64,000 bases of DNA from Ottelia alismoides (Eukaryota; Streptophyta; Magnoliopsida; Alismatales; Hydrocharitaceae): positions 310,001 to 374,000 of the forward strand of contig JAZKJV010006037.1 of NCBI GenBank assembly GCA_037367405.1. Direction: 5' to 3'. A program made the position numbers and the translations under genes. Within the stretch, counting starts at the first letter, position 1, and the number at the start of each line of letters is the position of its first letter. The notes under the pieces were generated by a model, which saw nothing but the letters and a program-made list of their open reading frames with translations, did not search any database and was not told the origin of the DNA. Shown one piece after another: positions 34,110 through 47,336 of the stretch.

Positions 34110-35756
34110 GTAAGCTTCCTCCGTTCTCCTTGTATTTTCTTCGATCTTCTTGTAATTAATTAGGTCTTCCCGGCAATTATCATCATCTATTGATCGCTGC
34201 CCGAGTTTCATCTCTCCACCTCCATTTTCGCGCAACCTTTAGATCGCCTTTTCTTCCCTCCGAGACCTTTACCATTTCGACCCAACTCTTCTCCGAGCTT
34301 GCTAGAGAAGAGGACCAAGCCTCCATCCTCTTTGCTCCGTTAGGCTTCCGCTTCATTCACCATGCCTTGTCTATCGTTGCTTCGGCTATCACGCTAACTA
34401 TTGCAAGTGTCACAATTGCTCAATGGCCAGAGTCTCATAAGAGCGGAAATTGCTAGCTCAGCCTCCGGCATACATGTTTCACTCCTCGCCTCCAGGACCT
34501 CCAACAGCTCCCTTGGACTTCAAAGATGATGCCCGACCATCCAAATGCCTCCATGGACTTCTTACACGGTCACTAGAAGGGGGCGGAGCCAAGGGAGCAT
34601 CGTTGGAGCGCAACCAACTCCGCCACAGGAGGTGGAGGAGTCAATGAACTGTGCGTACATGTACCGTCAGACGTCGAAGATCTGACGACCAATGTTAAGC
34701 CACGTCGAGCCAACAACGATTCTTCAGCTACCGTTTGATCTTCTTTGATCAAACGGTCCACAGCGACCCATGTGTCTCTTCCGAGCCAAAGTACCCAAAG
34801 CGACTTCGAGCCTGCGCCCGAGCCACCGCCGAAGCACAACAGCCTCCCGAGCCTCACACGAACCTGATCCGAGGCTGAACTAGTGCCCGAGCCTCGCTCT
34901 GCACATGCTAGTCATGTGTGGTCGGGGCAATGTGCATGGAGGCCCCGTCGACTTCTCAATGTTGCATCTAGGTCCTGATCTTACGTGCAGACCACATGCG
35001 CCTGTGGTATTTTGCACTCATACCCTCACAAGTTTTAATAATTTCAAAAATACATGCGCATGTGTGGGTAAATTACAGGGAATGCCTCGTATTTATTTTA
35101 TTTGCATTTTAGTCCTCTCAGTGATATGTTTGCTATTTATCTTTTATGTTTTCTTGCATTTATGCCCCTGACTTCATTTGTGAATATCTTGAGCATCGTC
35201 TCTCCATTTCAGTTGATTTCGGTCTTGTTTTGAAGCTCATTTCATTGTCTTCTTGATGGCATGCTTAGATTTTAGATTTCACACTATGAATTCTGATGTA
35301 TTATTTTAATACCCAAGTGTCTTTATTGTAATGCTTCACATGCCTTATTTTTACATCAATGAGAATAGCTTTATGAATTGAACCTGATTTGACTCGTGAT
35401 TAAATGGCTCAAGTATTTTAATAATTAGGGCATATTCAGGTTGCATTTCTTTGCATGCTAAAAAAATATAAAAAATGCATTGTTCATATTTATGCATATT
35501 GTCTACCTTCATGCATTTATTGGCGTACGATTCTTTAATCCAACATTTAATTCAAATAATTTTAGTCTAAATGAGACTAAAGAGGCTTGTGTCCCTGAGT
35601 TTGACCTTGGGCTTACCCCAGTAAAATAAATCGACCGCTTTGACCTTTCATTGATACATTGTTTAGAAGCAGTTTTTGACGTACTCTATTTTACTCGGCT
35701 GCAATGAATACTGCTAACTATGCATAATTAGAAGGGCGAAATTAGGGTTCGTCAAA

Positions 35757-35774
35757 TGGCGTCATTGCCGGGGA
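35757..35774 (+). other. Primer binding site of complex E
   Basis: TGGCGTCATTGCCGGGGA begins two bases after the end of LTR 1. It resembles the TGGCGCC-TTGCCGGGGA site common after 5' LTRs of plant Tat/Athila elements. Confidence 0.85.
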
Positions 35775-38029
35775 CACGACTCATCTTATGTTTTATTAAG
35801 ATTTTTATTTATTTAATTAAGTGTTAATTTTTTATTCTTTGGTCATGTCTTTGTCTTGCATTATTAAAATTTTCTTTGATAAATATTTAACGTTTGTTTT
35901 TGTGGCAGAGCCCTTGGTGTTCAAGGAGGCGAGGAATCGAAGTTTCTCGCTGCAAGGAGCCGCAAAAGCAAGCCTTGGAGAAATATCGAAGAAGAAAAAA
36001 AATGTTGTTTCACATTTTTCTGATTAATGCAATACTCGTCTTTACAGCGGTCTTTGATCGAAGACTCATGCTTGTAAACGAACGACTTATATGTGGTTGT
36101 GTGGACATCTCCCCACTTGAGTGTCGACCTAGGACCAGGCACGCGGCTCTTTGAGCTTCTTTCACATTTTTATTTTACGTGCTTGCTCGTAGGTAGGACA
36201 CACTTCAAATAATAGATGCACATAAACATCGCTTCACTTAGACAAATTAAAAGATATTCTTTCCCGCTAATAGAAGCATGTTAGGTGTGGTTTTTCGTCG
36301 ACTTGCATACATTTGTATTTTGGTTTTAAATTCAATTTGAGTTTTCACGAATTCTTTCTCAAGGCACTGCATGTGTTCTCGCGTAGTCTAAATAATGATT
36401 TTTATCGACTGCATGTCGAAGCATGTGTTTTCACGTAGTTTAGATCATGATTTTTATCGACTTCATGGCTTTTTCTCGACTTCCCTTCCTGGCTTCATCA
36501 CCTAGGTTAATGGAAGATGGGAATAAGCGGTAGACAATGATTGATTGATTTATGCTCACCCTTAATCAATGATAACCTTAATAAATTAGGACTGATAATT
36601 GTAAGTTGACATAAAATGGAGTAAAATATTATTTTAGGAGAGCAACACTCGTGTTTACGTAGATGGTTCCATTTGACATTTTTCCCACGTAAACTAGAAT
36701 ATTTTTAATCACCAATAAAACCGACAAGATAATCAACCAACATTTGTTGGTTTCATTTGTGAGTTGGTGAATTTAAGGGTATTGCATGCTTGTTTGAGCC
36801 CTGATTGCTCCGACATCCTCCCCTAGACCTTAGGTGCTCCATTCATCTCCGAAGATTCATCCGCTCATGTGTATATCCATCCGACTTCTTCGTTAACCTC
36901 AGGTCTCTCCAAACTTCAAATATCCATCTTTATACTTAGGCTACTCTCAGCCTAAGTATAGGGGGGACCTGAATCCTCGTGATTTTCTTACTCTTGTTTC
37001 CTTACCTTGGTACTTAGGTTATTTTCTAACCTAAGTATACGGGGTGTCCGCCCCAGTTCCCGTATATTTTTCTATACTTAAATGGACCTATGGCTTTGTA
37101 TCATCCAGTGCTATGAGGACATAGGAAAGTTTAAGTATAGGGGGTATACCGTATATACAATATATGTACTTTAGCTATATTTTGAAAATTTTTGAAGAAA
37201 TTAAAACTTTTTTGGCTAAAGTACGTTTTCAAGGCTTTTCTATATTATGTTAAACTATTTTCAGAGAAAAATATTTTTGAAAATGATTTGAAAAATGAGT
37301 TTTATTATTTTGAAAATTTGTTTTGAAAATCTTTATTTGTGTGACACTGTATTGAAAATTCTTTTTTATTTCAAGGAAGGAGTCTAACCTTTATTCTAAT
37401 GTTATTCAAAAATCCAAAAAAATAAAAAAAATTAAAATTTCTTTAAGAGTCGAATTGATTACTAAACCCAAATAAGTAGCCGCGTTCAGTGAGGGTTCAC
37501 CCTTAGCAGTGTAGGTGGTTTAGAGGACACCACGTAAGGCTCCGTCCTCAAGCAACAGGCTTCGGCATGTACTTACACCTATACTGGCTGAATGCAGATG
37601 CATCTACTCATTTGAGGTTAGGCAGTCATTACGTCTTTTAAAGTCTTCATAAAAATTAAAAAAAACATCAAAAACTTGGATGAAGGAGTTGGAATAACTC
37701 CCGTACTTTTTTTTCACTTACACACAGGATCGGTGATGTTCGAGAACAATCGATCTATGAGGTCTTAAGATCTTAGGTTAACCAACCTTAGCTATTAGGG
37801 TCTTAAACTTAATCATCCATATTCCCTAGGTTTCTAGATTTGTGTGCTATATTGCATGCTTAGTCTCCAACCTTAAGAATATGATCAGCACTTCACATGC
37901 ACGACTGCGGTCTTGACGAGATGAGTTGACATTTCACTTGAGGGACTGGGATGAGGGATTCAAGTTTGGACGTGATCTAATGATGCTCGAGGATGGGATA
38001 AAATCTTTGAAGGCTTCATGAAACCTGAG
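35775..38029 (+). other. Internal region of E, non-coding
   Basis: About 2.25 kb with no transposon protein motif; the ORFs at 35821-36154 are short and unrecognised. It contains two perfect hairpins, each followed by a purine run (36931-36966 and 37011-37044), and a third purine run at 37130-37145. The rest is AT-rich. Confidence 0.65.
36931..37145 (+). repeat. Hairpin plus purine-tract modules
   Basis: Module 1: TATACTTAGGCT (36931-36942) pairs perfectly with AGCCTAAGTATA (36949-36960), then GGGGGG. Module 2: TACTTAGGTT (37011-37020) pairs with AACCTAAGTA (37028-37037), then TACGGGG. Module 3: TTTAAGTATAGGGGG at 37131-37145. All resemble the functional tract before the LTR at 38834-38847. 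Confidence 0.85.
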
Positions 38030-38847
38030 TGTCAGTATTTTTAGCCAGTATGAGAACTTGATTCTCATGCTAATCTCTTGACATTTACCTAAGTGCCAGG
38101 GTGTGAAATAAATAAAAAAAATTGTTGATCAGTGTGCGCCAACTCTTGGTAAAAGCAGTGGAGATAGCCAACAAATATGCAAATCAAAGAAATATCGATG
38201 GTGAAAATAACACTCTCATTCCACAAAGTCAATTAGCAAAGAGCTTCCACTAGAGGCAAGCACTCCCAACCATTTTCTAAGTGTCCACTTGGACCACCGC
38301 GGTGTATTCCCAGGAAAACAAGTGCAGACGACTCCAAATTCTCTTGACGGACGTACTGATCAACACCAAAAAAATGCGTTGCGTAATAAGACACTCGAGA
38401 GGATCCTTGTTCCAATTAGAAGGAGAGAAGAAATGACACAATCCTTAACCCTCCATCAACTGGCCTACCACCAACATTTCTAAGTCTGACAACTAAAGAG
38501 ACGGTGGATTGGATGCAATATCTGGTTTATTCCCTAGAGTTGAGGATTGGGTCGATAGGAGAATTTCTAGGACCAGGACCTTGGGTGATATTTTGACTCT
38601 ACTCTCGTGAATGCAGTCAACACTAAATATCATATCCTTAGTTTATATGTATACAAGAGAGAGTCTGGAAAACTAGAGGAATTGGATACCTCTTGACTAA
38701 GGCTGGGTTGAACTTTGAGATTTTAGATCTCTAAATTGAGAGGACTTGAACAGATCAGATCCTGTACGCACATGCACAAGGGAGTTAATCCAGCTCATTC
38801 ATTCCTTTTGTAATGCTCGGGGACGAGCATAGTTTAAGTATAGGGGG
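38030..38847 (+). repeat. Internal 3' region of E, second copy, with polypurine tract
   Basis: Collinear with 31940-32852. It ends with a hairpin (TGCTCG-GGGA-CGAGCA) followed by TTTAAGTATAGGGGG (38834-38847), the tract that primes plus-strand synthesis next to LTR 2. Confidence 0.85.
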
Positions 38848-39552
38848 TGATGAACCCAGTTTCATGCTCTTAATTCACAGAAATTAACCCCTTAGACTAA
38901 GTGTCAATAAGAACCGGATTAATCCCTCTATTTATCAGAGTCCTTGAATAAATAAAAAATACAAAAAAAATGACAATATTATAATTCGTAGTGTTTTTAA
39001 CCTTAAAAACACTCACAAAAATATCTCTGTCTTTGTTTGACCCCGTCTCCATTTTGGTCAACATGAAACTTGTAGATCTGATCGAGATCTACAACTTTCA
39101 TATTTTGAGTTTTTCCAAATTCGATCAATTTCTCCCTAATAAATCACTTTCTTCATCATGATAATCTGATTGGGCCACGTGGTGCCTTCTGGTTGCGCCA
39201 CGTGGCCCGTCTCATCACGCAACACGCGTCCCCCGTCTCCCGTCGTCTGATCATCCCTTTCATCCATAGATCACAACCGTTCCTTCTCGCAATCGACTTC
39301 TACCCTTTGATCAAGATCTGGTTTCCATCACAACCGTCCGCCAGCGCCTCGTTCTTAGCCTGCTAAGTGTCTTCCTGTACACCATACAATCATCTCCAGG
39401 CGCCTCAATCTTCACCGATCATTTCCGTTTTGATTCCAGCCCTTCGATCAACCCCAGATCGAATCTCATCCGTTCGCCAACGCCGCTACCTACTCCTGCC
39501 ACATGGCTCTACCCATCGCCCTTCGATCTCGCCTCCCTGATCTAATCCTACC
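38848..39552 (+). repeat. LTR 2 of complex E, left part
   Basis: Starts TGATGAACCCAGTTTCATGC and is collinear with 32853-33550. Interrupted by element A after CTAATCCTACC. Together with 49838-52032 it makes 2,900 bp, matching the 2,902 bp of LTR 1. Confidence 0.9.
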
Positions 39553-42023
39553 TGTTGGACATGCGAGCCCACGGTGAGCCATTATGCAATAAATGTTATT
39601 GCGAATATCATTCTATGATCTAAAATGAAGAATAACCAATTTGCATAATAAGTCCCTTAGTACAATTAGGATTATTTACCTTGGCCATCTTAATGATCAT
39701 ACAACTGTTGAATCCGTTATTAAATCATAGAGGCCGATGCTTGGATGAATATCTAAGGAGTTAGATAGAGGACTCATCAAGCATCATCAAATGATTGTTA
39801 AGTGATGATCTCCAGCCTAAGTAGGAGATGTCAATCCTTTCTCATTTGGTTGATATCTGACCGACCTCTTGATGCAAGTCCTCTGCATGGGAATACTGAT
39901 TCAGAGGTGTCAGATTAGTTGAGTCAAAGGGTTGACTTAACTAGATCGAGATAACAAAAGACCTATGTCGAATACTGTCACAGCATAGGCATGCATCCTC
40001 TGACCAGAGACAGATGTGTTACTATATGTCTAAGTATGTACATTTGGCAGACCAAAAGGTTGATGACCTAACCAAGGTCTATACACCGGTGAGCTGGTGT
40101 GCATGTAAGGACATATGAGTAATACGATCTCTCAAATGGATCATACAGGTTCACTTGTGAACCGGAAGACGTGAGCTCACTCATGCGGTATTGGGACTGA
40201 TCAAATTCCATGCATGGTCGTCATGCTTTGGAAGCACGGCAAGAATTTGAAGGTATGATATATGCTTTGAGAAAGCATATGATCAATACCAATTCCCTTG
40301 ACCAAGATTGAGAAATTTGATGATTAAACCCTAAAGAAGACAGTATAAAATTGATCTATATCTTCGGGTTTCATCATATGTCTTCCAGTATGCAGGATGT
40401 ACAGGTGTTGGGAATACCTGAGGGTGATATGATCATAAACGATTGTATAATCATGACGCTTCCATTCCAAGGGAGTGATGAAACAGGTTTGGATTTTAGT
40501 GACTCCTCTAAGTAGAGAAGTGACCTAATCTTAGTCCATGTATTGGACATTGATTAGAATGAGATTCAGATGCAATGAGAAGATTAGGTCTACAACCTTG
40601 ATTCAATCAAGCATCTATGGGAGGTCCATGAGATCTAGATTTGATATGTGATCTCAATATCCAAGTCACTATACATGGAACAATACAATCACCCTGTCCT
40701 TATCTCCAAGTATCTGCGGAGAAAGCGTATTATTTATGAAAAGGTTCAAGAATGATTCCACGGTTGAATTATATCTAAGCATTGAGAGATTGATAATTAA
40801 ATGTGATTTAATTATCTTAATACATTTAGATAATTATCCAATATAATTAAATGTGATTTAATTATTGTGGATAAGAATAACGTGGATAGCAATATCCAAT
40901 TATTCATAATATATTATAAATGTGATTTATAATGTATTAGAGAGAGCTTATTATGATTTATATTTGCTAATTAATTATTGGTGTGAATTGGATTCACATT
41001 GTATAATTTATTGAAAATGTAAAATATTTTTAGTTTTGGGTTGTGAATGCGATTCACAATTTTCCAATGGCAAGATTGCAATATTCTTAAAATTAATTAT
41101 GAATGATTGTTATAGAATAAATCACAACAAAAGTTGTTGGAAAATATGGGAGATTTTCATGGAGGTATGCAATCTCATGAGATTGCATGAGACTGCCTCC
41201 ACCATGGGATCATGGTGGACGGCTACCAAGTCCGACATGGAAATTGGTAGTTGTCTACCTATTCCATGTGGAGATGCAATCAGGATTGAATTGTATTTGA
41301 TTTATCAAATATATTTAATCTAAATTAAATTATTAGTTGTTGGTTTTTTACCAACAACAATCTTGACCATTGGATTAAACACAAATCAATCTCATCCATT
41401 GATTTGGTGTGTCTCGTGGATTGTGACCCATGGACTCCCAAAACCCTATAAATAGAGAGGCACCCCTTGATCTCTAAGGTTATGCTATTGAGATACAACT
41501 CTCTCTCTCTCTATCCTTCCACACATCAACCCTCTTCTCTCTTCCATTGGTGGTCGTCTACCAAAGCCTAGAGGCGAGGCTTCATCGTCGCTTCGCCACC
41601 ACGCCACCGCCTCGACGTTCCTCGGTTCTTCATCTTCTTTGGAGTGCTTCGCTCATGAAGAAGGTGTTCGATCTCATGCGACGAGATCAGGAGTTCAGCG
41701 TGCTTGGATCAACTTCTTGGATTTCGAGGATCACGTGACTCATCCCCACGCTCACAAGCATCTTCTCCGACGATCGGACTTAAGACATGAGGTCTCTTTT
41801 TGTAGAGACTCGATCAACTACGCTACAAGAGGTATTCCTTTATACTTGATGTGGTTTTAGATGAAACGATTCGAGAATCGCTCTTGGATCATATGGTTTC
41901 ATCACATGAAAATTTTTTAAATTCCGTTGCATAGAACAACTAGTACGACTAGTCATTCTTCATCGTATTCGATACGATACTCACACTTCCATGATGCGTT
42001 TGAGGATTATCCCATTTCCTTCA
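39553..42023 (+). repeat. 5' LTR of element A
   Basis: TGTTGGACATGCGAGCCCAC at the start, CCATTTCCTTCA at the end. It lacks about 34 bp present in the 3' LTR near 49060-49093. TATA box at 41447-41454, followed by a (CT)n tract. Confidence 0.92.
41447..41454 (+). promoter_or_regulatory. TATA box in 5' LTR of A
   Basis: TATAAATA within CCCTATAAATAGAGAGGC, followed ~45 bp on by a CT-rich leader; a conventional plant core promoter layout. Confidence 0.75.
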
Positions 42024-42025
42024 AG

Positions 42026-42038
42026 TAGTATCAGAGCC
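42026..42038 (+). other. Primer binding site of element A
   Basis: TAGTATCAGAGCC, one base off the initiator Met tRNA site, two bases inside the LTR. Confidence 0.87.
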
Positions 42039-42039
42039 T

Positions 42040-45000
42040 TAGGTCGAAGGTTTTGGATACGATCCGTAAACCTAGGATGACTTGGGTTCGTTAAGGTTGC
42101 GGAAGTTTTTTTGTCGGACCTGTTTAGTGAATAAATTCGGCCCTGTTTAAAATGTTTAAACACGAATTAGTTCACTTGGATTTTGTTTCTCATTAAATAA
42201 GGAAATCATAGGATCTGAGTTTACATAATTTAGATTCCGTTTGCTCGAGATATGATCGTTTTAATGAACATGTATTCACTGTTGCGGGAACTGCGAACCT
42301 TAACATGATTAATGAGTTAATTACTATTTTGATCCGCCTAGAAATGCGTGAAGTATCACTTAAGTTATGTCCTAAATCAAATTAGAAATCTTTGGAAACT
42401 GATTTTGCATAATTTGGATTTGTTTTGATTGAGATATGTTAATTTTAGTAAGTAGGGATCACTGTTGAAATTACATTCCTAATCAAGAACCAAGTGATTG
42501 TCAATTAGTGAAATTAATTATTAATTTCATGAAATAATTATGGAAAATATTTGAAAAATATTTAATGATGATTGTTTCCTTAATTTACTTGGCCTCAACC
42601 AATAAATTGATTAGATCTGATCTAGATCATAATTGAAAACATAATCAACAAACAACTTGCTTGAATAGGATTGGGAATTTGTCTAGCAAATTTCCTTATA
42701 ATCAAAATTGTTTCGATTATTACTATATGGTATAATTTTGGTTGAAGAACCGATGATCATCTCAAGTACAAAGTGATTGGCTCAGCATTATTTTTTCTCG
42801 AGGCGGATATGGTGTCTAGTCGGGGAGCATTGGGGTAGCAGGTTGCACCGTGTGCGGTCTGTCCCACTCCCGCCGGTACTGGCCATGACAATGGGTAGGG
42901 AATGAATGATGCCTGAGAGATCATGATGTATTTCCTGATTATTAATATTCGAATTAATACGTACTTTGAGATAATACCATATATTAAAGTAAAACCAAGT
43001 TTGTTGATTGAATTTGATTGATAACTAATTTAATGTGATTAAGTTAATTATATCCAATTAAAAACACTTTATTATGAATAGATGTGTATTTCCCTTGGAA
43101 GAATTAATTATATGAATATGATTCATAATAATTAATTAAAATTTGAATATGAGGTGGCGGATCACATGAGTGACATCCATGGTCTCCCGTCAAGGTGAAC
43201 AGTTTTCGTCGCCAGGGATTGCATGTAGGAGATGCATGTACGAAGTGACAGCTCCTGTATGCAAGCGCATCTGGATCGGGCTCTTTGCTTCTCGAAAGAG
43301 TAAGGCCGTATGCGTAGTGAATCCAATATCGGATCCTCATATTATTGGGGCGATATTGGATTGCGCATAGCGAGTACTATTCATGTTGACGGTTGGTTAA
43401 ATTAATAATGGTTCAACACCACCTTAGGGGTGGTGAGCCCGGGTGTTAAAGATCGAATTGGGAAATGCAAGTTGGACTTGTAAGGTGGAATGTGTTCCCG
43501 CTTCTCTTTATTGGAGTCACAGATTCTCATATTATTGAGATGTGACAAAGATAAGGAAGGAGATCCCAGATCTTGCTTGAGATATATTGGTAAGCATATC
43601 TCTTACATTGAAAGTGATTAAGGGAATAAACTTTCAATGTTGACAAGGCAAGACAACTTTGATATAAAAATTCCTAAATCGAAGTAAAATATGTATATAT
43701 ATACACTTACGCAAATTTCTTATTTCAGATAATTCTTCATTCAACCCACTCAATATTATACTCAATAATAACCAGTAAAATATCATGAATTGGATCCATG
43801 ATTAAGATATTGTACTTGCAGTTGGACATATATTGTATGTGGTTGCGATGTGCAAGTTTCCTCATAATAATGAGGAGTGACAATTAATTAGACAATAGGA
43901 CTACAATCCTAGGGTTTGTATGTCTCTATAATCTTGATCTCTCATCGTATGTACTTTGAAAGTGACATGACAATGATGATTGTAATTGTCAAATAATCCT
44001 TATAAAATCTAAGAAGATGGTCTGGCATACATATGTGCTCTCGACATTTAATCAAGAATAACATGGTTCTCTGTATCATGCAGAATGATGCTCTATAAGA
44101 GATGATGTATTTAAATTGTTCGAGTACCTACTCGAACCAATGTTTTAAGAGTTTAGATGGATGTAGATATGACGAGTGTCGTCATTGTACTGTCTATACT
44201 CTGGTCATTCATGATGCTTCATATTATTCATATTGTATAAATTGAATGAATCATGTATAAATGTTGAAATACTCTTATATTGAAATTTTTTTGATTTTGA
44301 CATAAGAGATCCTTTGTCTTGAGCAATGGTTGCTTATAGATAAAGGGAGCGCAGTGGAAGCATGGGTAGAATCCAAGTAAGATAGGAAGTCAAAGAGTTG
44401 ATTGTACTTCTGTGACTTCCATATGACATCCAAAGAGTTGGATGAATGCCAATACTGCAATGAGTTGATGTGTTGATAGTACGACTATCAAATCTATCTA
44501 GAATCCTTAGAGAAGGAATCAGATAGTACATCAGAATAATCTACATATAATCATTGAAATTGAGTTATTTATTTGATAAGATAAAGCCTAAATTGTGTCT
44601 CAATCTTCTAATGACACTTGCAATTGGTTGCATATATATATATATATATATTAGAAGATTAGACATTTGATCTTAAGGTTTAAAGGTCATCCATGTTGGA
44701 ATTGATGCAATTGTTCCAACAATTTCCACCAGATCAATTAACTTCATATTTTCAGTGGGAGCCCTTAGTCTTAGAGAATGTCTCTATGACCTAGATATTA
44801 GATTACACTCATTATTCATTTCTTAATGTTGGAAATAAATATGAATTCTGGAATAGACCTATCATAAGAGTTATGATGGACACATTTCTATAGTAATCTG
44901 ACATCTGGAGGACTCTACTATATTAGAAAATTAATGAATGGTTCATTATGATTTCTAATACTGAAAAATTAAACTTTAAAAGATCAATAGGAGGATGAAA

Positions 45001-47326
45001 ATCATTTGACAATGATCTGGCATCAAGAATTAGACATATGTCTATTGATGAGATCAATAGACTAGTAAGAGAAGAAACTTTAGAATGTCTAAAATTTCAA
45101 ATCTTACATACTTGCGAATATTGTATTCAAAGTAATAATGTCCAAAGCACCTTCTCTGAGAATGGTGTAAGATGTCAAGGTATTTAATATCTCATACATA
45201 TTGATGTATGCGGTTCATCTTTATCATGATGAACATTGATGATATGTGATATCATTAGATGATTACTTGTGATATGAGATTTCTTGCCTTCACCTTAAAA
45301 ACCTTTGAAATGTTCAAAGATTTCATAATTTTGGTTTGGAACCAAAGTCTGAAGGAAGATGAAATGAATTTGATCTAATCTAGGTAGCCTATACCTATTA
45401 GATGAATTCATAGAACACTTTATGGAGATATGTCTTATCTCATTCCTCCTGATACACCTAAACTCAATAGAGTTGTAGGGAGATACAATTTAATCATGTA
45501 CGGCATGATTTTATCAATGATGAATTTTAGCATAATTACCTCTTAGTTTCCAGGTATATATTTGTAGTAGAGACTACAATATATATCCTTAATAAGGTTC
45601 CATGCAAGTAAGCTGGAATCTGGCACTGGAGAGTGCTACTTCATTAGGAAAATAAAGGATGGTATTGAATGCCTACTTTATGACCTTGAGATTCTTAAAG
45701 AGATGTCATCTCTGAGAATGTGATTCTTAGAGGATGATTCTCTTGAGAATCAAGATGAAAATGAAGTGTAGGAACTCATTTAATCTTGAAAAGATAATGA
45801 GGCTCCTAAAATCAGAAATTGAAAGGATAATTAAAGATGAAGCACTAATACCTCTTCAAATTAGTTTGAGGATGTATTCCATGTGTCGGTTAAATCTGAC
45901 AATGATCTTACTTCATGTGATGAAGCTTGTGAAGATCATGACATGGAAAGATGGATGTTAGCAATAAAGTCTAAAGTAGACTTCATATACAAATGTTGTA
46001 TATGGACCCTCGAGGATCCACCTATATTGGTAAGAACCATTAAGGTGTAAATGGATCTTCAATGGAAAGAGGGAACCTGATGAGAAGGTAGAGACCTTCA
46101 AAAGCACGGTTCGTAGTCATGAGTTGCATACCGAAGAGAAGACATCGCTTGCGATGAGACATGCTCTTCAGTGATCATGATTGAACTCATCATAATATTG
46201 CTAACTATAGCTACACAACTTGACTATGACATCTTCAAGATGTGAGTCAAGATTGCATTCCTTTATGAATACCTCTCTGAGGATATTCACATGAAGTAGC
46301 CCCATGACTTCATGGTTGAGGAAAGCAAGATGTGCAAGCTAAGGAATTCCATCTTTGAACTCAAATAAGCTTCTTGTATTTGGAACATAAGATTTGATGA
46401 AATTATAAATGTTATGATTTCAGATAGAATCTTGATGAACCATGTGAAGCTTAGTGGGAGTGCCATTGTGTTCATCATGCTAAATGTAGATAATATCCTA
46501 ATCATTTGGAATGATATAAGGATGATAATAATAAGTGTTTTATAATCTAGTTGTTCCATACCTCGAGATATGATCTCAAGGATACCTCTTAGATCTTAGT
46601 TCTGAAGTTGTTCAGATGCAAAGAGAAGAGGGTATTGGGACCGTCACATTAATGGTACACCTTGGACATTTCCATATTCTGGAAAATTCCAAGAAAGGCT
46701 TCTTTCCCTTATGATATGGTACTGACCTGTCTAAAAAGGGATAGCACCTCAAAGGGTTGAGGATGTGATTGCTAAAATTACTTGCCCTTGTGCATCAGTT
46801 TCGAGAAGCCGGGTGTATGCTAGATGTATAGAAAAGCCGGATGTATGCCATGCAGTGGGAGTAGTAAACTGGTACTAATCCTACTATGGAGATAAAATAC
46901 TTGATTGCAGTAATAACAATATCTTCAAAGATGACAAGACTTTAGAGATAGTGATCTCTAAGTCTTATCTTCAAGAAATTAAGACTTTATAGATGGAGAT
47001 CTAAAAGGTCTTAACTATGAATACCTTAGGAGATAGAGATCTCTAGGAATAAAGGTATTCTGATAAGGGTTATGGAATATTGGTTACAATAATTATTAAG
47101 ATGTAGTGTCAAGGACACTATAACTGACAAGATTGAGTATTGGTTGCATAATATGCAACATTCGCATTGGATGCGGGCACTGTTACCTTGGGATATGCAA
47201 GTGTCGTAAAAGGACTTGGTGTAGTCTCTTGGGAACAGAATGACTGATCAGCTTACCTAGCTATTTTATAAATAGCCTATGATTATCACATGAGTGTGGG
47301 CTTAAATGATTAGCCCATTAATGGCT
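42040..47326 (+). pseudogene. Eroded copia gag-pol of element A
   Basis: No long ORF, but landmarks survive in order. Integrase zinc finger CEYCIQSNNVQSTF at about 45113-45160 and IDVCG with the first catalytic Asp near 45199-45215. RT entry KREPDEKVETFK near 46061-46096. Then one frame holds TGA at 46243-46245 (where copia RT has the catalytic Asp of LDVK), TAG at 46297-46299 (Gln of QPxG), TAA at 46366-46368 (Gln of GLKQ) and NVDN at 46483-46494 (for YVDD). A TAA at 45185-45187 is private to A, since B has CAA there. No part could yield working enzymes. Confidence 0.8.
44632..44660 (+). repeat. (AT)n tract with flanking inverted repeat
   Basis: About 20 bp of TA repeats. TAGAAGATT at 44652-44660 pairs with AATCTTCTA at 44602-44610. 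Confidence 0.8.
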
Positions 47327-47336
47327 AGTGGGAGAT
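47327..47336 (+). other. Polypurine tract of element A
   Basis: AGTGGGAGAT directly before the 3' LTR. Confidence 0.87.

Larger units (their letters stand above)
32853..35754 (+). repeat. LTR 1 of complex E (2,902 bp)
   Basis: Starts TGTTGAAACCC, ends GGGTTCGTCA. The central part (about 33180-34950) is strikingly GC-rich compared with its AT-rich ends. It contains G-box motifs at 33186-33191, 33233-33238 and 33374-33379 and an exon-like ORF with a splice-donor sequence at 33989-34115. It serves as the empty-site reference for the insertion of A (CTAACCGCTC at 33547-33556). Confidence 0.88.
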
